Shown piece after piece: positions 52,776-61,455 of a DNA stretch of 64,000 nt; within the stretch, counting starts at the first letter, position 1; every line of letters begins with the position of its first letter. The notes below the pieces were generated by a model. The model was given only the letters and a program-made list of their open reading frames with translations, had not been told where the DNA came from and did not search any database. The stretch lies in the NCBI RefSeq assembly GCF_900143675.1, contig NZ_FRFC01000003.1, positions 278,095-342,094 on the forward strand. The letters run 5' to 3'. The stretch is from Candidatus Nitrosotalea sinensis (GTDB taxonomy: Archaea > Thermoproteota > Nitrososphaeria > Nitrososphaerales > Nitrosopumilaceae). The position numbers were made by a program, and so were the translations under genes.

Positions 52776-54449
52776 ATGGTCATGGCACTAAATTATTATC
52801 ATATCTTCAAGAAAGTGCGAGAAGCAAGGAAACTTGTAATTAAAGGAATAACTATTGCAGGCTCTGGTCATCCTGGAGGATCGTTCTCGATGGCAGAGAT
52901 AATGGGATGTATGTATTTCAAGTTCCTAAAGTATGATCCTAAGAATCCTCTGTGGGAAGATAGAGACAGGCTTGTCTTGTCAAAAGGTCATGCATCCCCT
53001 GGTTTATTCTCAAATTTGGCAGTAGCTGGATTTTTTGATAAATCTGAACTGGAGACACTGAGAAAATTTGGAAGCAAACTGCAGGGTCATCCTGATTTCA
53101 AATGTCCTGGGGTAGAATTTTGTGGGGGTTCTCTTGGCCTTGGATTGTCATTTTCTACTGGTATGGCACTTGCAGCACGAATTGATGGAAAAAATCATCA
53201 TATTTACACTATAATCGGAGATGGAGAATCTGATGAGGGACAAGTATGGGAAGCAGCCATGGCTGCTTCAAAATATCAAGTAGATAATCTTACTGTATTT
53301 CTTGATAGGAATTTCATTCAACAAGACGATTACACAGAAAGAATAATGCCGCTAGATGAGGAGCTTGTAGGGGACGATATATCTGAAATGTGGAAGAATG
53401 CAGCAAGGTGGAAGGTTGGAGACAAGTGGAGATCTTTCGGATGGAATGTACTAGAAATTGATGGTCATAGAATAGAACAGATTGTTAAAGCAGTAAATTC
53501 TGCATTACAAACAAGAGGAACACCATCTATCATTGTGTCCCGTACCATAAAAGGAAAATCTGTAGAACACATGGAAGACAATCCAAAATGGCATGGAGTT
53601 GCACCAAATCCTCAGATATCACCAATAATTAATCTAGAACTTGACTGTCAATTTTTGATATCTCCTTCAATAATTGCTGGAGACATGGCAAATCTAGAAA
53701 ATGAAGTAAAAAGAGCCGCTCTTGCAAGAGCGGATTTTATTCATCTTGATGTAATGGACGGAGTATTTGTACCGAACAAGACATTTGATCATGAAAAAAT
53801 AAAACAACTGCGTTCAATAACACCAATTCCTTTTGATACACATCTTATGATAACTGAACCAGTAAAACATGTCAAAAACTATGTAGATGCAGGATCTGAT
53901 ATAATTACAGTACATGTCGAAGTTTGTGATGAATCAAGTTTTGGGGAAATTCATGATGTGCTTCGCTCTAATGATGTAAGTGTGGGACTTGCAATAAATC
54001 CGGATACGGAATTGCCTTCCTGGTCTGAAAAATTCATTCCTGGTTTAGATCAGCTAATAATAATGTCTGTAATTCCAGGTAAATCTGGACAAAAATACAT
54101 AGAACCTATTCATGAAAAGACCCAAAGGATCTCCAAATTCTTGACTGAAAGAGGATTCGAGGGTCTAATTGAGGCAGATGGAGGAGTAGATTTGAACAAT
54201 ATTGAATCTTGCTTTTCAGATGGGGCACGAATCTTTGTTGGTGGAAGTGCAATAATAGGACAAAAAGATGTGCGAGCAACAATAGTGGAATTTAGAAAAA
54301 AACTAATGCATGCAAGACGAAAACTCTTGATTCATCATGCTCATACTCTTGGTGGAAATGATCTTGTAAACAAGTGGATTGATTTACACGAAGTTGGAAA
54401 GAAAAAGACTGAACTCTTACAAATTGCCAAGGAGGCAGGTTTTGCATGA
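52776..54449 (+). CDS. Transketolase N-terminal domain fused to ribulose-phosphate 3-epimerase
   Basis: A 557-residue two-enzyme protein. Residues about 1-285 are the TPP-binding half of transketolase, with GSGHPGGSFS, SKGHASPG and the GDGESDEGQVWEA motif that binds Mg-TPP. Residues about 296-508 are a TIM-barrel epimerase: ISPSIIAGDMANLE, HLDVMDGVFVPN, DTHLMI, MSVIPGKSGQ and EADGG, retaining the catalytic Asp and His pairs. A basic tail of about 50 residues follows. It overlaps the separate transketolase C-terminal gene by 4 nt, so all sugar-phosphate steps are co-translated. Start may be codon 1 or the third codon (both ATG). Confidence 0.9.
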   Translation: MVMALNYYHIFKKVREARKLVIKGITIAGSGHPGGSFSMAEIMGCMYFKFLKYDPKNPLWEDRDRLVLSKGHASPGLFSNLAVAGFFDKSELETLRKFGSKLQGHPDFKCPGVEFCGGSLGLGLSFSTGMALAARIDGKNHHIYTIIGDGESDEGQVWEAAMAASKYQVDNLTVFLDRNFIQQDDYTERIMPLDEELVGDDISEMWKNAARWKVGDKWRSFGWNVLEIDGHRIEQIVKAVNSALQTRGTPSIIVSRTIKGKSVEHMEDNPKWHGVAPNPQISPIINLELDCQFLISPSIIAGDMANLENEVKRAALARADFIHLDVMDGVFVPNKTFDHEKIKQLRSITPIPFDTHLMITEPVKHVKNYVDAGSDIITVHVEVCDESSFGEIHDVLRSNDVSVGLAINPDTELPSWSEKFIPGLDQLIIMSVIPGKSGQKYIEPIHEKTQRISKFLTERGFEGLIEADGGVDLNNIESCFSDGARIFVGGSAIIGQKDVRATIVEFRKKLMHARRKLLIHHAHTLGGNDLVNKWIDLHEVGKKKTELLQIAKEAGFA

Positions 54450-55414
54450 CTGAATTTGCTGACATGAGAACCGTATATGGAGAAACACTGATCAAATTAG
54501 GTGAGGAAAACTCTAACATCGTAGTGGTAGGAGCTGACACTACGGATTCCCTGAAAACAAAGCCTTTTGGAAAAAAATTTCCAAACAGGTTCTTTAATGT
54601 AGGAATTGCAGAAGCAAATCTAGTTACAGTTGCAGCGGGACTTGCAAATGAAGGAAAAATTCCGTTTGCAAGTACCTATGCCGCATTTCTTCCGGGCCGA
54701 TGTGTTGATCAAATCCGTAATGGTATTGCTTACCCGTCAAGAAATGGAAAAAATGGTCTTAATGTAAAGATGGTTGTATCTCATGGTGGACTCAGTGTGG
54801 GTCCTGATGGAGGCTCACATCAACAGATTGAAGATATTGCTATAATGAGAGTAATTCCTAATGTCAAAGTGTTTGTTCCTGCAGACACTATATCTGTGGA
54901 AAAACTCACACAACTATTTTCACAGGTGTATGGTCCGTGCTATATGAGATTGGCAAGATCAAAAACTCCTATAATACATGCAAAAGATCAGGAATTCAAA
55001 ATGGGAAAGGGAATAGTAATGCGTGATGGTTCTGATTGCACAATTGTTGCATGTGGTATAACTGTAAGTATAGCACTTGAGGCAGCTGATTCTCTAAAAC
55101 AAGAAGGGATATCATGCAGAGTAATTGACATGTTCTCAATCAAACCAATAGATTCTGAACTATTGGAAAAGGCTGCACGTGAAACAGGGGGAATAGTTAC
55201 ATGTGAAGAGCATAACATAATGGCAGGATTTGGTTCTGCAGTTGCAGAAACAGTTTCTGAAACTTATCCTGTACTTGTAAAACGTGTAGGTGCAAAAGAT
55301 CAGTTTGGTGAATCTGCACGAGATAGTGAGATACCTCTCTTGCTTGAAAAACATGGAATCACATCAGTTCATATATCTAATACGGTAAAATCCATTAGGA
55401 GTCAAATAAAATGA
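54446..55414 (+). CDS. Transketolase C-terminal subunit
   Basis: A 322-residue half of transketolase, containing the pyrimidine-binding domain (GADTTDSLKT, FNVGIAEANLV with the catalytic Glu, ASTYAAFLPGR) and the C-terminal domain (EEHNIMAGFGSAVAE). Together with the preceding protein it makes a functional enzyme that transfers two-carbon units among sugar phosphates. Split transketolase genes are common in archaea. The ATG overlaps the upstream stop and the stop overlaps the transaldolase start, each by 4 nt. Confidence 0.93.
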   Translation: MTEFADMRTVYGETLIKLGEENSNIVVVGADTTDSLKTKPFGKKFPNRFFNVGIAEANLVTVAAGLANEGKIPFASTYAAFLPGRCVDQIRNGIAYPSRNGKNGLNVKMVVSHGGLSVGPDGGSHQQIEDIAIMRVIPNVKVFVPADTISVEKLTQLFSQVYGPCYMRLARSKTPIIHAKDQEFKMGKGIVMRDGSDCTIVACGITVSIALEAADSLKQEGISCRVIDMFSIKPIDSELLEKAARETGGIVTCEEHNIMAGFGSAVAETVSETYPVLVKRVGAKDQFGESARDSEIPLLLEKHGITSVHISNTVKSIRSQIK

Positions 55415-56076
55415 AAATATTTCTTGATACTGCAAATCTTTCAGCAATAAAGATGTATAATGACATGGGACTTGTTGACGGAATAACTACAAACCCATCT
55501 TTGATGGCAAAAGAAGGCGGAGATCCTAAAAAGGTAATGGAAGAAATTGTCCGAATTGTCAAAGGCGACGTAAGTCTTGAGGTACTAAGTGTGGATACTG
55601 ATGGAATGCTAGAGGAAGGACGAAGATTGCGAAAATATGGAAACAATGTAGTTGTCAAATGTCCCCTTACACCTGAAGGTCTCAAAGCATGCAAAATCCT
55701 AACATCTGAGAATATTCCTGTTAATGTTACATTGTGCTTTTCTGTAAATCAAGCAATACTCGCAGCAAAGGCAGGTGCAAAATATGTGAGTCCATTCATT
55801 GGAAGACTTGATGATAACGGCCAAGATGGAATGAATCTGATACGAGAAATGCGAGAAGTTTTCGACAATTATAATTTTGGCACTCAAATTCTTGTTGCAA
55901 GTGTTAGACATCCGATGCATGTAGTAGAATCTGCAAAAATAGGAGCCGATGTAGTTACATTGCCTCCCGACGTACTAGGTAAGATGTTGAAACATCCTCT
56001 TACGGATGTTGGTCTGAAAAACTTTCTTGCAGACTGGGAAAAACTCAAAAAAGAAAACCCAAATACCAAGATCTAA
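55411..56076 (+). CDS. tal: Transaldolase (short, TalC/MipB type)
   Basis: A 221-residue TIM-barrel aldolase. The motif VVVKCPLTPEGLKA holds the Schiff-base Lys, and FLDTANLSAIK with DGITTNPSL is the N-terminal signature. Its size is that of the short transaldolase and fructose-6-phosphate aldolase group. With transketolase and epimerase upstream it completes the non-oxidative pentose phosphate path from hexose and triose phosphates to ribose-5-phosphate. Last gene of this three-gene operon. Confidence 0.92.
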   Translation: MKIFLDTANLSAIKMYNDMGLVDGITTNPSLMAKEGGDPKKVMEEIVRIVKGDVSLEVLSVDTDGMLEEGRRLRKYGNNVVVKCPLTPEGLKACKILTSENIPVNVTLCFSVNQAILAAKAGAKYVSPFIGRLDDNGQDGMNLIREMREVFDNYNFGTQILVASVRHPMHVVESAKIGADVVTLPPDVLGKMLKHPLTDVGLKNFLADWEKLKKENPNTKI

Positions 56077-56088
56077 AATTACAAATTT

Positions 56089-56544
56089 CTAGTGTTTTCC
56101 TATCCATTGGTATCTGTATTCTTCATCAAACAATTCTGATTTTATGTCATTGTTTGATGGTCTTGGTAATTTTTTGACTTCAAAAAACCCCAAACTACCT
56201 TTGTATGGTACTGGAACTCTTAGAGCCTGTGGTTTTCTAAGCAAAAATCCGTATCTGTGGCGTAAAAATTCCTCGGTGGCAAGGTGCTTGTCTTGATCTT
56301 TCTTGAGATCCTCGATGGAATCATATGATTTCACATTATATATCTCGACTTTGCCTATGATTACGCCTGTACGTAAATTTGATTCGTCTATGCCTAGTTT
56401 TTTACATGCTTCTTTTTTTATCTTGATTGGGGAATGAACTAGAAACTCTCCTCGAAATTTTGTATTCCATGTTCTCAATTCTATGGTCTTTTTACCACTG
56501 ATTATCAAATCTGCGTAAGGCTGGGAAACTGAAAGGCATTTCAT
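56089..56544 (-). CDS. ASCH domain protein
   Basis: A 151-residue protein with the ASCH fold: an N-terminal LSVSQPYADLIISGKKTIELR, where the GKKTIE(L)R segment is the classical motif (core GKKTIELR), and a WNTKFRGEF strand. ASCH domains resemble PUA domains and are thought to bind RNA or modified nucleotides; some hydrolyse modified cytidine. The C-terminal third is rich in Lys and Pro. It starts 3 bp after the MoxR-linked VWA gene stop on the same strand, so it is likely the last gene of that transcript. Confidence 0.75.
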   Translation of the reverse strand: MKCLSVSQPYADLIISGKKTIELRTWNTKFRGEFLVHSPIKIKKEACKKLGIDESNLRTGVIIGKVEIYNVKSYDSIEDLKKDQDKHLATEEFLRHRYGFLLRKPQALRVPVPYKGSLGFFEVKKLPRPSNNDIKSELFDEEYRYQWIGKH

Positions 56545-56547
56545 ATT

Positions 56548-58116
56548 CTAACTAGTCCCAAGTACGCTCAAAACTCTTTTTGGAATATCACTCAATCTAC
56601 TTACTGCAAGAGTTCGTTCATATCCTAGTCTTCTGAGATTGTTTGCTATTGTTATGGCATCCTCAGTATCAGGTCCACATCCTATTGCAACCATCTTTAT
56701 TCCAATTGATTTGAGATCTCGCATAACAGCACGAACTGCATCAGGATCTGATGGTTCTCCATCTGTTAATGTCAAAAATATATCTGGTTTTTTTGAACGA
56801 AGCGATGGCAATAAAGTATTGTAAACTTCAGCAAGCGGCGTACTCCCATTTGCTTTTATCTGTGCAAGTCTCTTGGCTGCAATGTTATTCCACTTTAAAT
56901 TCTCTGGTTTTATCAACCAACAAATTACTTGCTTTTGTTCTGTGTTAAACGCATATACTGAAAACTTTACTTTCAGGTATTCTAAAACCTCGCACAAGGC
57001 AAGTGTGGCCTTTTTGTACTGTACTTCTTGATTTGCTATGCTTGATGAATGATCAAGCAGTATCACAATCTTTGTTTTTATTGCAATCTTCCTATCTGCA
57101 ATAAATGGTTTATGACCTTCCATGTGTGTCTCCTCGTCAAACTCATCTCCTGCAAAAACATGTTCTTCTTTCCACCCTGATTTCCATTCCTTGAATTTTG
57201 CTTTGAGGTGATTTATCAAATCTGTATCAACTATTTTGGTTTCATCGACATTTGTTGCAGTGGGCATGTTCACACCTATTATCTCGCTGGTAAGACCCTT
57301 GTTTTCAGTTCTTTTTGCTTCTTCTAGCAAAACTTTGAATTCTTCAAATACTTCCTTGCCTTCTGCAATTTTCTTAGGATCTAGTTCTCCAAAATCACTT
57401 TCCCGATATTTTGCAATTTTGTTAAGAGTTTTTACAAACTCGTCATCTGAAAGTGCCATCCCTGAACTCAACTTGGGTATTGATATTGGAATTGTTAAAA
57501 GTGGGTCAATCTCTAAAACCTTGATTATTTCTGGTATTTTTTTCTCAAGCCAGTCTGTTCCGTATTTTTTTTCAATTGCTTCGTTGACTATCTCTTGAGC
57601 CAATTTTGTAGCCTTTTGTACCTTCTCAAATGCATTTGGTGAAAGCTCCCCCTTAATGTCTCCTAGTAAGAAATACTGGGAAAAACCTTCTACAATTCTG
57701 GTATTGCCGTAGAGTGTATTCAATAATGGTCTATAAAGCCATGATACTCCATATCTGAAGATTATCTCTCCGTCCATTCCCTGCCAAACTTTTCTTGCAA
57801 TCGTTTCAATTCTTCTGGTCTCAATTGTGTTGAGAATGTAACCAAATGCATGATCATTGCTGAGGATCTTGCTTGAATATCTAATTCGCATAGCCTCATA
57901 CCATAGAGCTGTTCTAAATTGTCTATATTTTTGAAAATCTGTACCTTGATATTTTTCCAATGGAAACATTACAATCTTGTTTTCACGTAACTTTGTCTGA
58001 ACTTCTTTCTGATCAGATATACTGACAGTGATTGATTCTCTTCCAGACCATCGTCTTACAAGAAATGTAGATATCTCAAGTAATGTGTCATTTCTAAGAT
58101 GTAGTGATTGCATCAA
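56548..58116 (-). CDS. VWA-domain protein (CoxE/NorD-like), partner of MoxR ATPase
   Basis: A 522-residue cytosolic protein. The C-terminal third is a von Willebrand A domain with the MIDAS motif DHSSS and TDGEPSD. The N-terminal 340 residues are helical and charged; the stretch AFGYILNTIETRRIE occurs there. It overlaps the MoxR-type AAA+ gene by 4 nt. MoxR-VWA pairs act as chaperones that insert metal cofactors or activate enzyme complexes; the target is unknown here. Confidence 0.85.
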   Translation of the reverse strand: MMQSLHLRNDTLLEISTFLVRRWSGRESITVSISDQKEVQTKLRENKIVMFPLEKYQGTDFQKYRQFRTALWYEAMRIRYSSKILSNDHAFGYILNTIETRRIETIARKVWQGMDGEIIFRYGVSWLYRPLLNTLYGNTRIVEGFSQYFLLGDIKGELSPNAFEKVQKATKLAQEIVNEAIEKKYGTDWLEKKIPEIIKVLEIDPLLTIPISIPKLSSGMALSDDEFVKTLNKIAKYRESDFGELDPKKIAEGKEVFEEFKVLLEEAKRTENKGLTSEIIGVNMPTATNVDETKIVDTDLINHLKAKFKEWKSGWKEEHVFAGDEFDEETHMEGHKPFIADRKIAIKTKIVILLDHSSSIANQEVQYKKATLALCEVLEYLKVKFSVYAFNTEQKQVICWLIKPENLKWNNIAAKRLAQIKANGSTPLAEVYNTLLPSLRSKKPDIFLTLTDGEPSDPDAVRAVMRDLKSIGIKMVAIGCGPDTEDAITIANNLRRLGYERTLAVSRLSDIPKRVLSVLGTS

Positions 58117-58955
58117 TTGCCAAACATGGATGTTATGATGTCATTTACTTTTTGGAATTCTACGCTGCCCCATTGTAGATATACGTTAGCAAATACCAAC
58201 TCTGCCGCTTGTCTTGTTTTGATTCCTGAATCAAGTATCTTTGCAAATGCTATTGTTTCACGTAAACTGGGTGAATAGTACAACTCTTCAACTGCAGCTG
58301 CTTGTCTTAAAATATTTGCCAATCTGATTCCCTGCATTATTTCATTTTCATGTGATCCTGATGAATACTGTCTTACTATTTGAAATTCAATATCTTCTGG
58401 AGGATACTCAAGTCTGAGTCTTATTGGAAATCTACTCAATAGTTGTGGAGGCAGTTCCTTTGTACCTACATGTGACAGGGGATTGATTGTAGCAATGACA
58501 AACCATCCTTTTGTAGCCTTGATTACTTCTCCCCCTGATTCCTTTAGGACTATTTGTCTTCTGTCGTCTAGTGCCTCATCAAGTCTTAGAAGGACATCTG
58601 CTTCTGCAGAGTTTATTTCATCAAGATAAAGTATGTTTCCTTCTTTCATAGATTTGACTAGAATTCCTTGTTCAAATCCTATGGCTCCATTTTCTAGGGT
58701 CTTTGCTCCAACTAGATGACTTTCACGAGTTCTCAAACTAAAGTTGATTGATTCTAGTTTGATTCCTTTCTTTTCTGCAAATTCTCTCACAAGTGTAGTC
58801 TTACCTGTGCCTTTGGGGCCTATTATTAATACAAACAAGTTGGATGCATATGCCTTGTCTAAAACCTCAAAGGAATTATTCCAGTCTATGTATAATGATG
58901 ATTCTGCAAGCACGTTTGGTACAAGTCTTATCCTCAATTTAAAAATGTCTTCCAT
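58113..58955 (-). CDS. MoxR-family AAA+ ATPase
   Basis: A 280-residue AAA+ protein with Walker A GPKGTGKTTL, Walker B LYLDEINSAE and sensor-like ATINPLSHVG. The insert and the downstream VWA gene place it in the MoxR/CbbQ/NorQ group of assembly ATPases, which remodel or load metalloenzymes. In an ammonia oxidiser a copper or iron enzyme would be a natural client, but no candidate client gene sits nearby. It is the first gene of the pair, divergent from an exported protein gene. Confidence 0.87.
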   Translation of the reverse strand: MEDIFKLRIRLVPNVLAESSLYIDWNNSFEVLDKAYASNLFVLIIGPKGTGKTTLVREFAEKKGIKLESINFSLRTRESHLVGAKTLENGAIGFEQGILVKSMKEGNILYLDEINSAEADVLLRLDEALDDRRQIVLKESGGEVIKATKGWFVIATINPLSHVGTKELPPQLLSRFPIRLRLEYPPEDIEFQIVRQYSSGSHENEIMQGIRLANILRQAAAVEELYYSPSLRETIAFAKILDSGIKTRQAAELVFANVYLQWGSVEFQKVNDIITSMFGN

Positions 58956-59007
58956 TTTACCACTAGGAATTAGTAGGATTAATCTTCAACAAACACTCTG
59001 TTTATTC

Positions 59008-59811
59008 ATGGCTAGTTTCTCTAGTGTTGTCTGTGTTCTATGTGTAGTCGTGTTCTCTGCTGTTTTCATGCCGATAAATGCAGAATCTCAAATCCCAAAT
59101 TGGGTAAAAACTAATGCAAAATTGTGGAACCAAGGCCAGATCTCAGATGATGAATTTATCAAAGGTCTTCAATTCTTGATTGAAAATAAAATATTGATAA
59201 TCCCTCTTGGTTCTGTAATCTCACATGACAACAAAATTCCATCTTGGATAAAAAATAATGCAGGTCTTTGGGCAAATGATGTGATCTCTAACGATGAATT
59301 TGTCTCTGGAATACAATATCTTCTAAGTTCTGGAATAATTACAATCTCACAAGATAATGTTGTCACTAACTGCAGTCAATTGGCAACTGCCGCAGATAAA
59401 GAGACTTGTTATGAACAACTAGCATATGATACAAAAATTAAAAATTCTATACAGGCTGCAACACCATATGTGATAGGTCCTGTCACTTTCTACTATGTAA
59501 ATAGTGAATCTCAAGATGCTGATGATGGAAAAACAATACTGACAATTCATTTTGTAGTGAAAAACAATTCTGATCATCAGGTTACAATGACGTGCCAAAA
59601 TAGAGACTCTTGCAGCTATGTGTTGAGTGATGGGCAGCATGATATCTCATATTCTACAAATACTCTAATCTATGGAAGTATGACTCTTGTGCCTAATGAT
59701 ACTAAATTTCTAGATTGGACTTTTTATGATGTGATTGATCCATCGAAGAATTATTCATTTGTAATAAAAGAGCAATGGGGAACTGGTTCCATACCTGTAA
59801 AATTCTCCTAG
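59008..59811 (+). CDS. Exported protein with two tandem repeats and a C-terminal beta domain
   Basis: From the ATG at 59008 the product is 267 residues with a signal peptide (about 1-25). Two repeats follow, residues 29-66 and 77-114: IPxWxKxNAxLWxxxxISxDEFxxGxQxLxxxxIxxI. Many thaumarchaeal exported proteins carry this module. Residues 150-267 look like a beta-sandwich of the DUF4352 type with ILTIHFVVKNNSDHQVTM. A longer frame extends upstream over the divergent MoxR gene and is not credible. Likely a surface or periplasmic protein. Confidence 0.72.
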   Translation: MASFSSVVCVLCVVVFSAVFMPINAESQIPNWVKTNAKLWNQGQISDDEFIKGLQFLIENKILIIPLGSVISHDNKIPSWIKNNAGLWANDVISNDEFVSGIQYLLSSGIITISQDNVVTNCSQLATAADKETCYEQLAYDTKIKNSIQAATPYVIGPVTFYYVNSESQDADDGKTILTIHFVVKNNSDHQVTMTCQNRDSCSYVLSDGQHDISYSTNTLIYGSMTLVPNDTKFLDWTFYDVIDPSKNYSFVIKEQWGTGSIPVKFS

Positions 59812-59816
59812 AACGT

Positions 59817-61268
59817 CTATACTTCTATTTTTGAATATGATTCATCAAGTATGTGGTGCAGAGTTTTTTGCCATGCATCAAAACCTTCTGGTTTTTTCGG
59901 GAAATTGTAGTAATGCTCTGTAAGTACTTTATTCTGCTGCGCAGTAAATCGTAGACCATCTGCCAATTTTTTATTAAGTGCTCCTCTTATCATCATACCT
60001 AGTTTTCCCACAGTTCCAAAGTCTGGATGCTCTCCTTTGCTTATTGCTTCTACATCTAATTTAGACAAAAAGTGCTTCATTCCATAGTTTATCTGATCAT
60101 TTGTTAATGTCTGGAGTAAACGTCTGAAAATTTCAAGACCTGCAGTTTTGTATCCGTAGTCATTTATGAAATCAATATTGTATTGCCAAAGACCAGTTTC
60201 ACTAACATCATTTGCTTCTATCGCATTTACTATGTTTTTACCCAAGATTGTTGCCGCAACTATGGCTGGACCTATTCCTCCAGCATCAAGTGGTTTTGGC
60301 ATCCATGCGGAATCTCCTACAAGCATGTATCCGTTTGCAACAAGACAATCGTTTTGTCTTCTAACAGAAACCTGCCAGTTTCCTGTGACATTGTTGGAAT
60401 CCATTGGATCATCTGATAGCTTTGGATTCTTTATTGCCTTGTTCATCTTTACATAATCATTAATTAATTTTGTAACATCATCATGTGCTCCGAGTCTCTG
60501 GTTTCTTTTTATCAGCTCTTTTTGTTGTACTCCTAATCCTATGTTGACTTTGTTTTTGCCTTTTGGAAATACCCATCCGTATCCTCCTGGGGCAATGTCT
60601 TGATCAAGATGTATTATGCAATAATCAGGATCAAAATCTGTCTTATCCGGTATGCCTTGTTCAAATTTCATAATGTGTCTTCCAGTAGATTCTAGATCAT
60701 CACGGTCAATCTTTCTCTCAATCTTTGATTTTATTGAAAGACCGTTTCTTAACATTGATGTGACTCCTGTGGCATCAACTACGACTTTGGCAGTCTTTTT
60801 GAATGGCTCATTTGTAACGAGATTTGTTCCTTCTACTCCCACAACTGTACCGTTTTCGTATATCAAACCTCTTAGTGCAACAGAATACTGTATGTTGACT
60901 CCTGCTTTCTTTGCATCGCGGAGCTGACGTTGTGGAAGTTGCTGTCTGTTTAACATATATCCATCACCATCAAATGGAATGGAAGTTTCTCGATCTGGTG
61001 AAAATGCCATTACACCTTTTACTGGATGTTCAATCTCTGGATTTCCCCATGCAATCTTTATCCTCTCAGTCATATAGTCTACAGTGTTCTTACCTACTGC
61101 ATCTCCACAAACCCATCCATTGATGGTCTTCTTGCCTATTGTAGGTTCGGGGTTTCTATCTATTATTAGAATTGATAATCTTTGTTTAGAATAGTATGAA
61201 GCTGACTGGGCAGCAATCATTCCTGCTAGTCCTCCGCCTGCTATTATGATATCATAATCTGTTTTCAC
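59817..61268 (-). CDS. Geranylgeranyl reductase family FAD protein
   Basis: A 483-residue flavoprotein. The N-terminal dinucleotide motif is IIAGGGLAGMIAA, the internal YGWVFPKGKNKVNIGLG is the reductase-family signature, and the C-terminal GDSAWMPKPLDAGGIG includes the second FAD motif GD. It saturates the geranylgeranyl chains of archaeal ether lipids, or the side chain of menaquinone. It is somewhat longer than average. The start is GTG with a TATA box about 27 bp upstream, so the message is probably leaderless. Confidence 0.88.
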   Translation of the reverse strand: MKTDYDIIIAGGGLAGMIAAQSASYYSKQRLSILIIDRNPEPTIGKKTINGWVCGDAVGKNTVDYMTERIKIAWGNPEIEHPVKGVMAFSPDRETSIPFDGDGYMLNRQQLPQRQLRDAKKAGVNIQYSVALRGLIYENGTVVGVEGTNLVTNEPFKKTAKVVVDATGVTSMLRNGLSIKSKIERKIDRDDLESTGRHIMKFEQGIPDKTDFDPDYCIIHLDQDIAPGGYGWVFPKGKNKVNIGLGVQQKELIKRNQRLGAHDDVTKLINDYVKMNKAIKNPKLSDDPMDSNNVTGNWQVSVRRQNDCLVANGYMLVGDSAWMPKPLDAGGIGPAIVAATILGKNIVNAIEANDVSETGLWQYNIDFINDYGYKTAGLEIFRRLLQTLTNDQINYGMKHFLSKLDVEAISKGEHPDFGTVGKLGMMIRGALNKKLADGLRFTAQQNKVLTEHYYNFPKKPEGFDAWQKTLHHILDESYSKIEV

Positions 61269-61287
61269 AGCGAAAAAACAGGATCTA

Positions 61288-61300
61288 CTCTATTTAAAAG
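61288..61300 (-). promoter_or_regulatory. TATA box for geranylgeranyl reductase
   Basis: On the minus strand the sequence is CTTTTAAATAGAG, centred about 27 bp from the GTG start at 61268. This supports GTG as the start and a leaderless transcript. The box is nearly symmetric and could in principle also direct transcription to the right. Confidence 0.5.
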
Positions 61301-61330
61301 AACCGTATGAAATGGATCAAAGGTGTTTTT

Positions 61331-61380
61331 GGGTCGGTTCGTCGCGGCTTCCTCACAGCAGATGCTCAGACTGGAGCGGC
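61331..61380. ncRNA. GC-rich intergenic segment, possible structured RNA
   Basis: This stretch in the 187-bp gap between two minus-strand genes is visibly more GC-rich than its surroundings, as are stable RNA genes in this genome. GCTTCC near 61347 can pair with GGAGC near 61373, and AGC/GCT forms an inner hairpin. No known RNA family is recognised; strand unknown. Confidence 0.25.
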
Positions 61381-61455
61381 AAAAATATTACCTCATTCCC
61401 TTCTCTGTTAGGTCGATAAATATTATTAAATCATTGCAGGCTTTGATGATTTTAT

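Noticed and set aside
58744..59007. Upstream extension of the exported repeat protein frame
   Set aside because: The added part lies antisense inside the MoxR gene, has no signal-like start and is replaced by a clear signal peptide beginning at ATG 59008.
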